NCBI GenBank assembly: GCA_963513935.1
Contig: OY740777.1
Location: forward strand, 11,643,092 to 11,707,091
DNA from: Aphrophora alni
Lineage: Eukaryota > Arthropoda > Insecta > Hemiptera > Aphrophoridae
Direction of reading: 5' to 3'
Length of the DNA stretch: 64,000 bases
The notes beneath the pieces are model-generated. The model saw only the letters and a list, made by a program, of their open reading frames with translations. It did no database searches and was not told where the DNA came from. This document shows, one piece after another, positions 13,343-27,675 of the stretch. The position numbers and the translations under genes were made by a program. Numbering within the stretch: the stretch's first letter is position 1; the number at the start of each line of letters is the position of its first letter.

Positions 13343-16300
13343 GAATAATTTATATTACCTTTTTAAAGACGGTTCAATTTATTTCAAAATTTAATTTGAA
13401 GGATTAGTGAATTAGTTAAGGTGATTTTCTGCTATAAAACAGAAGATAGTAGTTTTTTAATTACCGAAATTGTTTAAAAAAAACCTCTAAATTAGAAAAT
13501 TAAAAGTAGTATTATCTTTACTAATCAGAATTTCCGTTGAATTTCAGACGATTTTATCACATACATTATGTTTTACTATAAAATGACCGTAAAGTCAAAA
13601 TAACTGTTGTTTGAAGTAAAATCGAGTGACATACTATATTTAACGGGCTTTAAATTTTGAATTAGGTGAATAATTACTGATTTTAAGTAGGAAAATATTT
13701 TATTATATTATGTTTTTAAAATTATTTTAATTAATTTCATTAATAAGTTGAAGGCTCGGGTCGGTAAGTAATTAAATGCTATTATTTAAAAAGCATAACT
13801 GTTTATTAAAAGCTTTATGCTTATGTACGCCATTTTGTGAAACTAGCATCAATAATGCCTATATTGATCCCAATATCGAATTCGGCAAACAAGTGGATAA
13901 ACAGAACGATAGATATTCGCGTACCAACACACAGTCGTATGAGCGGGAACATACTATTTTAAAGAAAGTAAAATTACCATTTTAAACCAGTCATAGTTTT
14001 GCAGTATGTTTACAAATACAGTCTATTTCGCGCAAGGGTGCGTTTCGTAAGGGAGGAAGAAGAGCTGCGTCAAGGGATGTGAATAAATTACCATGCATAT
14101 AAGAAAAGGGAGGGTGATATATCCGGAAATACTTACTTTTTTAAAGATATATATCTAAAATATGCATGAGAGAATAAAATTTCGTATCAAGAAAGGAACA
14201 TTGTACCGCGAAATTTATTTTCTGTCTCAAACTCTTTTAGATAAAAAAAAAGTTTGGATTTATTTTGAGTCGTAAATGTTCGACCATAAAACATGTATGA
14301 CAGGACTGCATTGTTTATTATTCCATTCTGTACGTATCTCGCGCCTGCGCAATGTCGCAATACGTGTTTGCGCATAGATTGTATTTGTGATCAAACTGAA
14401 GAGCCGCCGATATCTTGACCGTGTTGAAATCTTCATTTTAGATAAATTAAATACTTTACTATTTTTACTGATACATGTCACATAGACGTAGCATTGAGTT
14501 ATGTAACAAGTTAAACAAAATCAATAGGCCCGTTTTTGCAGTTAAACTTGTTTTTACCTCCCGGTAGCTTAAAACAACATTTTTAATTATCCCTGCCTAT
14601 CGCCTTAAAAATTCATAGAAGCTGTTATAAGACTACCCTCAATAGCTATTGTAGGGGGGAACAATAGTTAATCTTTAACTGTAATGTGAAGACAGTCCGT
14701 CATAGAGTGTTTTTAGAAGATGGAATAGAGTTCCGAAACGCGTCAAAAGCACGTATATAATAGGCCTAAGTTCACGTGGACGGAATTATTCTCAATTGAA
14801 TTACTTATCAATTGTGACTTGTATACATAACAATGTACAACAATTACTAATCCTAATTACCGGAAATAAACTTTACACTATATTAAACAACGTGACGTAA
14901 TATATAAGGGTTGGTTTAATAAACATCCCCCTGTAAGAGCTAATAAACAACTAAATCAACAAGGAGGCAGGGTGCAGGTCCTAGAAATAATTGCAATAAT
15001 TGTCAAAGTCGATTACATGGTGAGTGATTATATTTAGTAAGGGGATGAAGACCCCCTAGGCAGCCATTTTGTTATCAAGCTAGCGCAGCCTGATATGAAA
15101 CTATGATATCAAGAAGGCCTAAGTTTATTGTTCAGAGATGGTATATATCATAAGTCGAGACGTTTATGTGTGGAGGGAGGCAACACCAATTTATTAACTT
15201 CTAACAATGGTCTGTTAACTTCGGTTTTGGTGTTTTCAATTGTTTTAGATCTTGGTTAGTTAGTTTAGAAAAGAAATAAGTAGCCGAATTTTCCTGTCAA
15301 ATATAGGCCGTTATTCTTGCAATAGTGAAAGATATTCAAAACATTTTTGGTTTAAACGTAATTATCTCTTAAAAAGAAATTTCGTAAAATAGCTTCTATA
15401 GAGAGTGTTGATAATATGTTTTTTTCAAACTTAGTGAGGTGATAGGAGTCATGAAACGAAACAAAAAAGTTTAAATAAATATAATTCTAAAAGGCTTCCT
15501 TTCCATCGGTCCGCTATTTGGTGTTTTTAAAAATAATAAGTCATAACTACAAAATGAAAAGAGAATTTTCCCAAATTTTGCAGAACTTCATATCCTTTTT
15601 CAAAACATCGCTAGTTTTTCACCTAATTGTTTGAAAATGGGAGTCATTTACAATGTTTTGTAATGTTATATAATTTAACTTTAAATAATATTAAATACCC
15701 GCCATTTTGAAACGGTGGAGTAAATAATTATAAGATTTTACGAAAAACTTCAAATTAATGTTATCAATTCTGTAAAATTTGGTATTAATATCTCCACTCG
15801 GTTTGGACTTATAATTTTTAATGAAAAAACAGAAAATAACAAACAAATGGAAAAGGAAGCTTTCTTGAGACGTAGGTATATTAACGTTTTTGTTTCTTTT
15901 GAAATCTCCTACCACCTCCCGAAGTTTGGCAAAACATTTTATGAACACCCTATAAACCATATTTTGGAAATGTGATTCGATATTCAAAATAAAATAAAAT
16001 GTATTGAATTTTAGGATGTTCGTGATTAAACACGCGAAAGTTCCACATAACATAACTCTTCCCATTTGCCTACCTTGGCTACGATACGATATAATATACA
16101 CCAAACACTTATTGACTGATATCAATTGGAACGGATTTATATTTTAATTTCATTTAAATATGTAAATAAATAATAAAATTGTAGTTTTATTGAAAATCTT
16201 GATAAAATTCTAAGGCAAACGTGAACTCTACGACTCTAAAACTATATAAATAAATGTAAATTTAGTTGAAATTTGTAAATATTTAGTTATAGAGCTTATC

Positions 16301-17039
16301 TGAAAAGAGAGTTTGGATGTTTAAATTGTGTTATATTCTGTTATAGTGTAACTTATACACAATTTTAATGCTTTTTTATACACTTGTAAATTCATTTATA
16401 TCAACGATAATATTTTGTATCTATAAACCGTCTTCTAAGTACCGATTTAAAAAGTGTTGTTTTTTATTTACAACAACGACTTCACGACTAAATTTTCCTT
16501 CAGATAAAATAACAAAATTGTTTTCCAAAAAGACAGACATGAATCACAGATAACGTCATAATTCACATTTTCTCCTTCACTAGCCAACGGTTTGGAATTC
16601 ACTTTCCAATACCAACCCCCTTAATAACTTCCCCTAATTCAAACATTAAAAACCATTTTTGTTCACGCAAACAGCGACGATGCAGGTAGATAAAGACACA
16701 AATTGAATTGTACCCCATGATTTGAGAGCAACTTTAGCCGCGTTTTGATCGGCTAAAATATGTTTCAGTCTCACGCGAGAATAAAGTGCGGATAAATATT
16801 AGCCTAAGTAGTGTAAGGTTGCTGTAGGCCGTCCGTTACTGCGTGCTTTAATAGTAAACCTCTTTATGACGTGTTGAAAAGCCCATTAACTGTGAGTTAT
16901 AAGGGTGGTTTTATCTTTGGACAAGAGTTATTACATTGTGAGCTTTTAGGAAAAGTTCCTAATTTGTCAGAATATATATTAATATATAGAATGTGGTTAT
17001 TATAACTAATTAGGGGTAGATTTTGGTGAGGGTAATGCG
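13343..17039. other. AT-rich block without a supportable gene
   Basis: The block contains a CpG-bearing patch at about 14,020-14,420 (with GCGCCTGCGCA near 14,340) and a transposon-like fragment at 15.9 kb entered separately. The 144-codon minus-strand ORF at 15,691-16,125 is the longest non-repeat ORF in the window. Its translation is rich in F, I, N and K with no motif, and it spans the fragment just mentioned, so I treat it as a chance ORF across a repeat. ORFs at 13,776-13,985 (plus), 14,187-14,481 (minus, two overlapping) and 16,368-16,553 (plus) are likewise unassigned. Confidence 0.5.
15890..15960 (-). mobile_element. Possible transposon end (GGGTGTTCATAAAA type)
   Basis: Read on the minus strand this stretch begins TATAGGGTGTTCATAAAA and continues through AACTTCGGGAGGTGGTAGGA. 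Many insect repeats start with an (AC)AGGGTGT(T) word, and two others occur in this window (about 46,353 and 58,444, plus strand). Assignment to a family is not possible by eye. Confidence 0.3.
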
Positions 17040-18080
17040 GTGTTAAATTATAAGGGATAATTTTGAAAAATCTTCAAAAAAAAGTTGAAATTAAAGAAAA
17101 GAGCAGTTAGATTAGGGAGGGAAAAACTTTGGGATAAAAGACAAAACAAAAAAGAAAAAGGCAAAACAGGCGCAGAATAAAAATGTTAAAAAAGGTGTAA
17201 ATTAAAATTAATCTAATGAAGAAGATAAAATAAGGGGGTAGTTTGGGGATCATATAATATAATATTAACTTATCATAAAAAATAATGTATTACAATTTTT
17301 ATACATAACGAATGAGAGAAAAACAAAGATAATAAATTGGTTTATTGTTAAAATAAGATTAAGCTTTTTAACTCATTCAGTGAAAAGGAATTAAAATGCT
17401 TAAGTGACTAGAGGGGGGTGCAATACCAAATTAAAAAAAAAATACAAATCTCTAAATTATTATTATTTGTTTTAATAAAGGAATTTAAAATAGTAACAGA
17501 CCAGTCAGAGGTTGATAAAGACGCAACATAAACATCGAGAATAAGATATAGAACACGAAAGAAAAGAAGAAAATTAGAGATGAAAAAATAAAGCTAATAT
17601 AATTGCATTAATATTCAAATAAACTGAATATTAATGTCATGAATATTATGACATTAATCTCATGAACTTTCTTCCTATTTCTCTATAAGTACAGTCTTTA
17701 TCATTCAATATCAATAGAACCATACATCCCTTACACTAATCTAATGCATAAGAATGTACTATTACGAAATAGAGGGGGGGGGGAATGCGGTAATAAAATA
17801 TAAAGAATATACAGTACTACAAAACATAGAAAAACGTTTAGGACACAATTTGTATTAAATACTGTACATATAAATTAAAAACAAAAGAGATGGTGGAAAT
17901 GTAAAAATGGAATATAATATTACAAATAAAGGTAGTTGAAAGAAAAATAAAGTTCTATTATTGATTTGAGACAAAACGTGAAAATTAAAACTTACCAAAT
18001 GAGTGAATCGAAATATTGTAATCAGAACTTACCTAGAAAAAAGAAAAAGAAATTAATAAAAAATATATATTAATATATAA
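17040..18080 (+). other. Purine-skewed kilobase
   Basis: The plus strand is markedly rich in A and G, with runs such as AAAGACAAAACAAAAAAGAAAA, and G-runs at about 17,411 and 17,773 that are both followed by a TGC word. No ORF of note is present. A pair of overlapping hairpins inside it is entered separately. Strand asymmetry of this kind can reflect transcription direction or decay of a poly-purine repeat; I cannot distinguish these. Confidence 0.5.
17606..17657. repeat. Two overlapping, mutually exclusive hairpins
   Basis: Hairpin 1 pairs CATTAATATTCA (17,606-17,617) with TGAATATTAATG (17,625-17,636), loop 7 nt. Hairpin 2 pairs TTAATGTCAT (17,631-17,640) with ATGACATTAA (17,648-17,657), loop 7 nt. 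Both pairings are perfect and compete for 17,631-17,636. All pairs are A/T-rich, so stability is modest. Confidence 0.8.
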
Positions 18081-18653
18081 GAGTAATAAAATAAATGCTA
18101 GAATTATGTATTAAAATATACACATAGCCTACATAAAGAGTCATTACCACAATAGAGATAAAACGACACAACTACCCTACTGTGCCACTTCATATTAGGC
18201 CTACAGTGTCAAACAATTCCCTACCAATCTTACTTTAAATTCATACTCATGTCTGAAACTAAAACTTTTGAAGAAAACTTATTAGTTAAAATGAGAAAAT
18301 CATTACGATTGGTTGTTTACAACTACATACTTAGTTATTATTATTACTTATTATACATACCTAAAATAGTGTTTTCGCTATTGTCAATGTAATATCGACA
18401 ATTTGAATTTTGTCTTTTCCTAAAATGACAGGATGTTTATAAACGAATTTCTTCCTATTTCATCAGTTTATCTTTACAATTCGAGAAGAATTTTAATGAT
18501 TAGTTTGGTGAGAGTCTCTATAATATATTTTTAGATCTTCTTGCCTAGTTTCTTTAATTTTCGACAAATAAATTTAAATTGTATATTAAAAATATTTTAC
18601 CAAATGTTGGTTCTCATTTTACTATAAATAACGTATACAATAAATAGGTCGAT
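18081..18653. other. AT-rich spacer
   Basis: I see no gene, RNA or repeat in this stretch before the 60-bp array, apart from one TAGGCCTA palindrome at 18,196-18,203. Confidence 0.5.
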
Positions 18654-19575
18654 TAGTTTAATTATTTATTTCACTTTAAATGTCCTTAGATAATAATCCC
18701 TTGCCCGCTTTAATAATTTTGTTTTTTATTTTACTTTAAAAATCCCTATAGAATAATACCTCGCCTACTTTAATTATTTTATTTTTTATTTCACTTTAAA
18801 AATCCCTATACAATAATCCCTCGCCTACTTTAATTATTTTGTTTTTTTTATTTTACTTTATAAATCCCTATATACAATAATCCCTCGCCTACTTTAATTA
18901 TTTTATTTTTTATTTTACTTTATAAATCCCTATACAATAATCCCTTGCCCGCTTTAATAATTTTGTTTTTTATTTTACTTTAAAAATCCATATACAATAA
19001 TCCCTTGCCCGCTTTAATAATTTTGTTTTTTATTTTACTTTAAAAATCCCTATACAATAATCCCTCGCCTGCTTTAATTATTTTGTTTTTTATTTTACTT
19101 TAAAAATCCTTATACAATAATCCCTTGCCCGCTTTAATAATTTTGTTTTTTATTTTACTTTAAAAATCCCTATACAATAATCCCTCGCCTGCTTTAATTA
19201 TTTTGTTTTTTATTTTACTTTAAAAATCCATATACAATAATCCCTTGCCAGCTTTAATAATTTTGTTTTTTATTTTACTTTAAAAATCCCTATAGAATAA
19301 TCCCTCGCCTGCTTTAATTATTTTGTTTTTTATTTTACTTTAAAAATCCATATACAATAATCCCTCGCCTGCTTTAATTATTTTGTTTTTTTATTTTACT
19401 TTAAAAATCCCTATACAATAATCCTTTGCCCGCTTTAATTATTTTGTTTTTTATTTTACTTTAAAAATCCCTATACAATAATACCTCGCCTGCTTTAATT
19501 ATTTTGTTTTTTATTTTACTTTAAAAATCCCTATACAATAATCGCAAGCCCGCTACAATTATTTAATGTTACTTT
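18654..19575. repeat. 60-bp tandem array, about 15 copies
   Basis: The unit is TTTTACTTTAAAAATCCCTA then TACAATAATCCCTTGCCCGC then TTTAATAATTTTGTTTTTTA. Its marker GCC(C/T)(G/A)CTTTAA recurs at about 18,702, 18,763, 18,823, 18,886 and 18,948, then every ~60 bp to 19,490, with a degenerate last copy at 19,548. Two variants exist, TTGCCCG...TAATAA and TCGCCTG/A...TAATTA. Between about 19,008 and 19,308 they alternate strictly, giving a 120-bp higher-order unit. Confidence 0.97.
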
Positions 19576-20094
19576 AAATAACCTTAGATACTTAATAATC
19601 GTTCACACATATATAAAACATTTTATTTTATTTAATAATTATTATTAAATTAACACTACCAGTAACCAACTCTTTATACACATTTCACTACAAACTAATT
19701 TATTCCACAATAATTTAATATAAAAGCAAACAAATTAATTTAAAATCAATATACCCCTACTGGAACGTAGTTTAAAATTAATTTACAGTAACTCAGCGTT
19801 TCAGAAATTCCCAGCTTCTAAATTTGGTTGTAATTTCCACAGCGTAGAGTTAATTTGTTTACCATGTTATTATAATGTGTTTGCTGAACATAACTTAAAC
19901 CCCGCTAAATTACAAGTTTAATCTGCTTTCCATAAATTCACCGGGTTCATATACAAAACCAAATCATAATTTAAAACGAACTCTTTGTATTGTTTCGCCG
20001 GCAGCATAACAAAAGGTGGTTACATATAACGCTATTTCTTGCCTATGCTGTATTAGTGCTTACTTGTTTTGCTGCATCGCTGTTGTTTACGAGG
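19576..20094. other. AT-rich spacer
   Basis: Nothing recognisable; short A/T-rich sequence with scattered stops in all frames. Confidence 0.5.
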
Positions 20095-20360
20095 AGTTCA
20101 TTTGGTAGCAGAGGGAGGGGGCGGGGGTAGCAACGCGATGTTTAATCTATCCAACCCCCTACCTCACCCCACTCACAACCTCATCTGATGCTCTGAATTG
20201 TGTTTGTGTGATACACGACACCTTTGGGACCATGTTTGTGCGTGTGTGTGTGTGTGTGTGTGTGTATTGCTATCCCTTGTAGGGTGAGTAGGGGGTTGAA
20301 AAACTCGGTAAAACGCCCCCACTTGATAGGATAATAGTGCGCCCAATAGGAAGTCAGGGT
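20095..20360. other. G-rich patch with GT microsatellite
   Basis: A less AT-rich island carries G-runs (GGGAGGGGGCGGGGG near 20,112) and twelve GT units at 20,242-20,265. The minus-strand ORF across it (20,173-20,370) reads through the repeat as alternating threonine and histidine and is not credible as a protein. Confidence 0.7.
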
Positions 20361-22189
20361 TTTCGCGCATCGTTTTAAAAATAATGATGGATTATTGTTT
20401 TGTTTTATTAATTTATATTGTCGTCAGTTTTATTCATTTGTTATATTTTCGTAATATTGTTTTAAATTAATTTTTTTATTATTTTCATAAACTGATGGAA
20501 TTCACTTTATTGATACTGTTCATTTGAACGTTTGTCTGTGTAAGAACTAACTCGTGACGTTTCGAAAGTATAAATCTACTCCTGTTATCAAGTGATAAAC
20601 ATGAGAAATATGTAGAGCCAATATAGCCAACAGAGCTAAAGTTGGACTTGAGTGTTCAAAAACTAAAATTATGTAAAAACATGATTAGGAACTACACACC
20701 ACTAGTAATAAGAAACATCAAGTTACATTATGTTAAGTAAATAAACTAGGGTTGTGTGCCAACGGCGTAGTTAACTATCGGTTTCATCAGCTTTCAATAT
20801 TTTAGTGCGTCATTTTGTGGAGTTTTAAATTCAAATATATTTAAAGTTGTGCAACATTTATTTTATATTATTTAATTTTGTACAGAAGCTATAATAGTTT
20901 AATTTTTACGATAGTTTGTTTGATAGAATAATATTTTTATTTTTTTTAAATTAGGTGATGTTTTGAAAACCAATAATTGTCATTTCGCCTTACCAAATAT
21001 CAATTAAAAACTCTTCATTAGAGATTTTTTCACGCGATTTCCAAAACAAACGTAATTTTCACAGATTCATACAATAATTTATCGTGAAAAGGTTTACAAC
21101 ACTGATAAAACTAATTAATTTTAAATCGATTGATAGGATTATTAGTGGATTTAATGTCAGCTGCTATTTTATTTAATGAATAGTGTGGTATTCAATACCA
21201 TGATATAGAATAAAATTTTTTGAAGTATGAATCTTTCTGTTTTCACTATCACCTGACTTTGTTAAGAAGACTGGTTAGAACTTGGAAATAAGTGTATTAT
21301 CGAAAAGTTGTGAAGCTGTCACTTGGCATCAACGAACAGCTGATCTGAACTGCAGCTAGATTGAGCAGACCACGGAATGATCAGCCCTTTACGCAGTCAG
21401 ACGTACTGTCTTGATTTATTTCTAAATTACAACATGCCTGATTAATGAATAGGAAGAATAGCTTTCGGGGTTTTACCGGAAGCATTATCACTGATTTGGA
21501 CGTTTCATTTTTTGATTGAAAAAAGATGGATTGGGCTGGGTGATCTATGGTGCATGGGCGACTTGGGATAACGACGTAGAAATGGGCATGGGGTTAAAGC
21601 AGATTCGTTATACACAATTTACCATCTAGGCTAGACCTAAACGTTAGTCACAAATTGGTTTGGAAAATCCTTCAATTTTCTGGGCGTTATGCATTAAGCA
21701 GTCTTCTTATTGGAAACCAGAAAATTCTCTAAAGATGGAACTACTTGTAAAAATCTCTTGGAACATGTGAGCTGATATATCTTCACATATGAGGGTGAAA
21801 GCTGAGTAGAATAACAACAACAGCAGAGATGATAAATCTAAGGTGGGTGGTGTGGGAAACAAGAATATATGGGGAATGTTAAATCTACGGGAAAATTGAA
21901 CAATAATCCTAAATTGAACGAATATAAAGAAGCCCAATTGAACTTGTAAGAACAGTAGTCTATAGGAATTAGATCATAAGAAATATTTCAAAGACACGAC
22001 CAATTAGGAAAAGAAGTAGGGGGACATTTAACATGAGTGGAGATAATAGAAAAATATGGAAAAAATAGAGGGATGACCGAAAGGGAAATAAAACAATTAA
22101 CAGCTGATAGAATTGGATTGACATTATGTTCAAAGGTCCCGAAGCTACTGACATAAAGGAAGGAAGGCGAAGAAGAAAAATATCTCTAA

Positions 22190-22190
<1 letters not shown>
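20361..22190. other. Non-coding block
   Basis: No gene supported. A mildly GC-richer stretch at 21,300-21,660 has no open frame of useful length. The minus-strand ORF at 21,707-21,937 is hydrophobic but shows no family motif and lies in DNA with similar openness in other frames. Confidence 0.45.
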
Positions 22191-22229
<39 letters not shown>

Positions 22230-22242
22230 TTGTGTGTGTGTG
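22191..22242. repeat. Compound TA/TG microsatellite
   Basis: About 17 TA units at 22,191-22,225 pass directly into TG units to 22,242. ORFs on the minus strand across it encode alternating I/Y runs and are artefacts. Confidence 0.95.
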
Positions 22243-22902
22243 TTGTTTATTGAAAACGTCAGTATTTGAAGAACTACAGTAGCGGTAATTCTGGTAATTA
22301 ATTGACCGCTTAAGTTTATCATCCGAGCAAAATATTTTGTTCAACAATTTAATGTTTTCATAATCAAAATATTTGAACGACTGAGTTTCCCCGAACTTCA
22401 TGATCAGTTGTGATTCAAAGACTCAGTAAAGTCATAGTTTACTGTTTTAATTTAAAAGGACTGTACCACATTCGTTTCCCATTTGAAGTTTTCTCAAAAA
22501 TAAGTGTGTATGGTGATTGTAACTTTGTAAAATGTCTTTAGTACCGTCACAAACAAAGTCAATCTCTTCGATGAATTGACATTTTGTTTGTTTCTTTCTT
22601 ACTTGAATAGTTCAGCTTAAATGGTTCTTGTCACGAAATATGTATTATAAATACTTTTTCTTCTTTGTTCAAAGCCATTTTACTGAATGGCTTTTTATTT
22701 ATGTATTAAAATAACATTTATATAGAATTTAATAATTACTTTTAGCAGGAATACAAACTTCTTAATAATAAATTATTGTATATGTATAAAAAAAGTTTTA
22801 CTTTAGTTGAGTTTAATAGAAAAGTATAAATTAATGAATTAAAAGTCAAATATAATTTTTTCGAATTAGAGTTTTTCAGCTTTGTATTTTTTGTACTTTT
22901 CT

Positions 22903-22960
22903 TTCAACAATTTTGGGACCTTGTAGAGACGGCTGGTGGAGAATTAACCAAACAAAATTT
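22903..22960 (+). repeat. Short dispersed repeat, copy A
   Basis: It contains TTTGGGACCTTGTAGAGAC and then TGGAGAATTAACC. Two diverged partners lie at about 23,150 and 24,200. Confidence 0.55.
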
Positions 22961-23149
22961 GTTACGTATATTTAGCTTTCCAGTGATAATGGTCGTAACT
23001 TTAATTATAAACGAAATTGGATGATATTTTACTGTCTAACAATCCTGTTAATCCTCTAGGATTCCTTATTTTATCACCTACGTTTTATCACTTGATGATG
23101 ACAGTTTACTACACTTTAGAAATGTCATGTATAATTTTTTTGTTACAAA

Positions 23150-23210
23150 ATTTTATTCCAGAACTTGTACCCCCGCCTAGCGGAGAATTAACCGGAATTT
23201 CGTATTTAAA
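23150..23210 (+). repeat. Short dispersed repeat, copy B
   Basis: It contains GAACTTGTACCCCCGCCTAG and then CGGAGAATTAACCGGAATTT, matching copies A and C in the same order. It lies inside a 103-codon plus-strand ORF (23,017-23,328) that has no other recognisable content. Confidence 0.55.
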
Positions 23211-24196
23211 AAAGAGTGGAATGTTAATTTATATTTTTAATAAGGTTCTTTACAATTGGAGCGGTAACAACCGCTTTTATAAACTTGTTTGGCTGATATA
23301 CTCAAAACGATGTGAATTATTTATGTAAATAAAAACCGAATCAAACAAACACTAACAAAATTATAAACAAGTCATCAATATCCAATAACTTAAAAAACGA
23401 AATTGCATTGAAAAATTGATTAAAATCATTTCAACAATTTGAATATAGAATGCTTATCTAAACAAAGTGTTATTGTTTTGAACGAAATGTATCACCCCAA
23501 ATAGAGTAAAATTAGGAAACTTCCGTAAAATACCCCAGAAAATCAGATAACTTAAATTCCATTTCCTACAGGATGTTTTTTTACCACAGCATGTGTTTTT
23601 ATCATTAATTTCCCCCTTCGGACGCGGCCCGACTTAAATTACATTTTCAATATGCGACGTACACATTTCATTTTTCATTTAAACACGTGCAAAACAACGA
23701 AATATTTAACTTATAATGAATTTATTTAGAGTTTAATAACCTTTGTGCTATGCGGATATTTTTTTCTTTTTATAAAGGGGGGGGTTAGAAAACTGCATCG
23801 GTTTTGATCGATACACATTGAGCCAAACCCCCGCTACATTGCGGACACACAATAACACAAAGTTGTGGAATTGGCAAGCAGTTCAGTGATATGGCCCAAA
23901 TAGAACGGCTTAATGGAGTCGAGACGCAATCATGAATCATATGTTAATGCAAACAAGTCCATAAAAACGCGAAATATTATATTTTGTTATAAAAACTATG
24001 GCGTCAGTGATATTAATTTAGCAATTTTATACGGTTGGGAGAAGTTGGGTTGCAGTTATTTGGCGATGGGGTTGCATTCGATGTTTAATTGGTGAATTAA
24101 TTAATTGATTTTAGTTTATGAGTATTTACCTAAAATGTTTTTAGAAAAGTTGATATTTTACATCAGAAAAAACCTTACAAACCTCATCTATTTTTT

Positions 24197-24275
24197 CTTC
24201 TTTGAACAATTTACTTTGGGACCTTGTACTTACTCCTTGCGGAGAATTTACTGTTACAATTTTTGTTTCACAAAA
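24197..24275 (+). repeat. Short dispersed repeat, copy C
   Basis: It contains TTTGGGACCTTGTACTTAC and then TGCGGAGAATTTACTG. Like copy A it is preceded by a CTTT-(C/G)AACAAT segment, so the shared unit is at least about 60 bp. Confidence 0.55.
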
Positions 24276-24649
24276 GTTGAATTTCTTATGTTTAATTAGG
24301 TTTTAGTGTGATAGGTAATTTATTTCTAAATTTATATATAAATTTACTTAAAAGTAAAACCAAATATATAGCCTACTCCTTTGTTGCATGGACGCTGTTC
24401 ACAGTTCATTTTGATCGTTTTACAAATATGGTGCAAAACATTGCACAAACTTTATCGTTAATTCGTTCCCAAAACCAAATAAAACCAACCAAAACTAAAT
24501 AGTTGTTAGAACAAAAGTAGTCTAATAAAGAACCAGAGATAATATTTTTAAAATTTTTGAAAAAGATAGCAGAGGCCTAATAATTGAAAAAAATGTCGCT
24601 TGTACCATTATCTGGTCCTCTGGTCCTCTGCGAAAATCGTATCGAGCTG

Positions 24650-25140
24650 TAACGATGATGGACAAGGTTGATTTTAGCTCCCCCCCCCCCAATTTACATT
24701 AAAAGGTTTTTTTTTATAACATTTCACACTGGTATAAATCGTTACATAAAAATGATTGAAATCGTTGGTTGATTTTGAGAAAATATGTCTTTTATAACAG
24801 CCTCATAGTTAATTTTAGTTTTTTGCTACCGATGACTCAAAAACCGTAATTTTTTAAGAAGTCTACCAACATATTTTTATCACATAATTGTATATTTTTT
24901 CTCATGGTTAGTACCCCCGAATTTTGAGTTATCTAAAAAACAAGAAAAATAGTCCTGAGATATAGCTAAAATATGCACACACAGTTAATTTCATTAAAAT
25001 CAGTTCACACGTTTGAACTATAAACCACTGCACCTTGCGACAGACAGACATCAGTTTGTTTTTTGCGACTCTAGAACCACCAAAACGTGAATATTCCCTC
25101 CAAAAAATTCGTCGTGAACTTTTCAATCTCCCGTATTACT
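24650..25140. mobile_element. Probable old dispersed repeat (unclassified)
   Basis: This stretch contains a C-run at about 24,681, GCGACAGACAGACAT at 25,037 and phrases such as TGAGATATAGCTAAAATATG. In my experience such phrases are typical of non-coding insect repeats, but I cannot name the family. The minus-strand ORF at 24,929-25,126 lies within it and shows no domain. Confidence 0.3.
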
Positions 25141-25780
25141 GTCTCTAGAGACAAACTTTTTACTTAAACACTTGCCAAAAGAACCAAACTAAGTAAAAAG
25201 CCAACGCGACGCAGTCTACATAATTTAAACGATCCTGCCTTTCACAAGACAGCTTCCAATTTCCGGGTATTGTCCAGTACAATTACAGGGAGCTCAGGGA
25301 TAGCCTGGACTTGACTGATGTTGGCAAAACCGTTCCAAATTAATTGTTTTATCCATTGCAGAAACCTGGACGTTAATCAAGAAGGAGAGAGAGTCGATCG
25401 AGGAGGGGCAGGATAACACAAAGAACCTAATTAAAAGGATCAATTGTTTTTATATGACTTGCTTCGTACATTCGTCAATAATTGAAATTGCTCATCGGGG
25501 TAATCACGAGCCGTGTTACAGATAGGGGTGGGGGGATGAAGGGGATTTTTTGTCTTTTTTTATTGGGACTAAATTTACGCGCTCTGTACAACATGTTGAT
25601 AATGAAAATTATTAACAATTCTCTGGAGAAGAAAAAAAATATTATCAATATATGTTAGCAGACAAAAACAATTTTAGTTTCTCGTATATCTGTAGGATAG
25701 AGGAAGTTATGCGACAGGTCAAAAGGGAAAATAATCGTTTTTATTTATTCTGAACCTTGAACAAGTATTTTTTGAATAAA

Positions 25781-25783
<3 letters not shown>
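25141..25783. other. Spacer, partly less AT-rich
   Basis: No gene supported. TTTATCCATTGCAG at about 25,350-25,363 looks like a splice acceptor, but the following frames close quickly and no matching donor was found. Confidence 0.4.

Positions 25784-27675
<1,892 letters not shown>

Noticed and set aside
15691..16125. 144-codon minus-strand ORF as a gene
   Set aside because: Composition is that of random AT-rich DNA, there is no domain, and it crosses a repeat-end fragment at 15.9 kb.
21969..22401. Minus-strand ORFs of 117 and 71 codons
   Set aside because: Both run through the TA/TG microsatellite; the rest has no recognisable domain.
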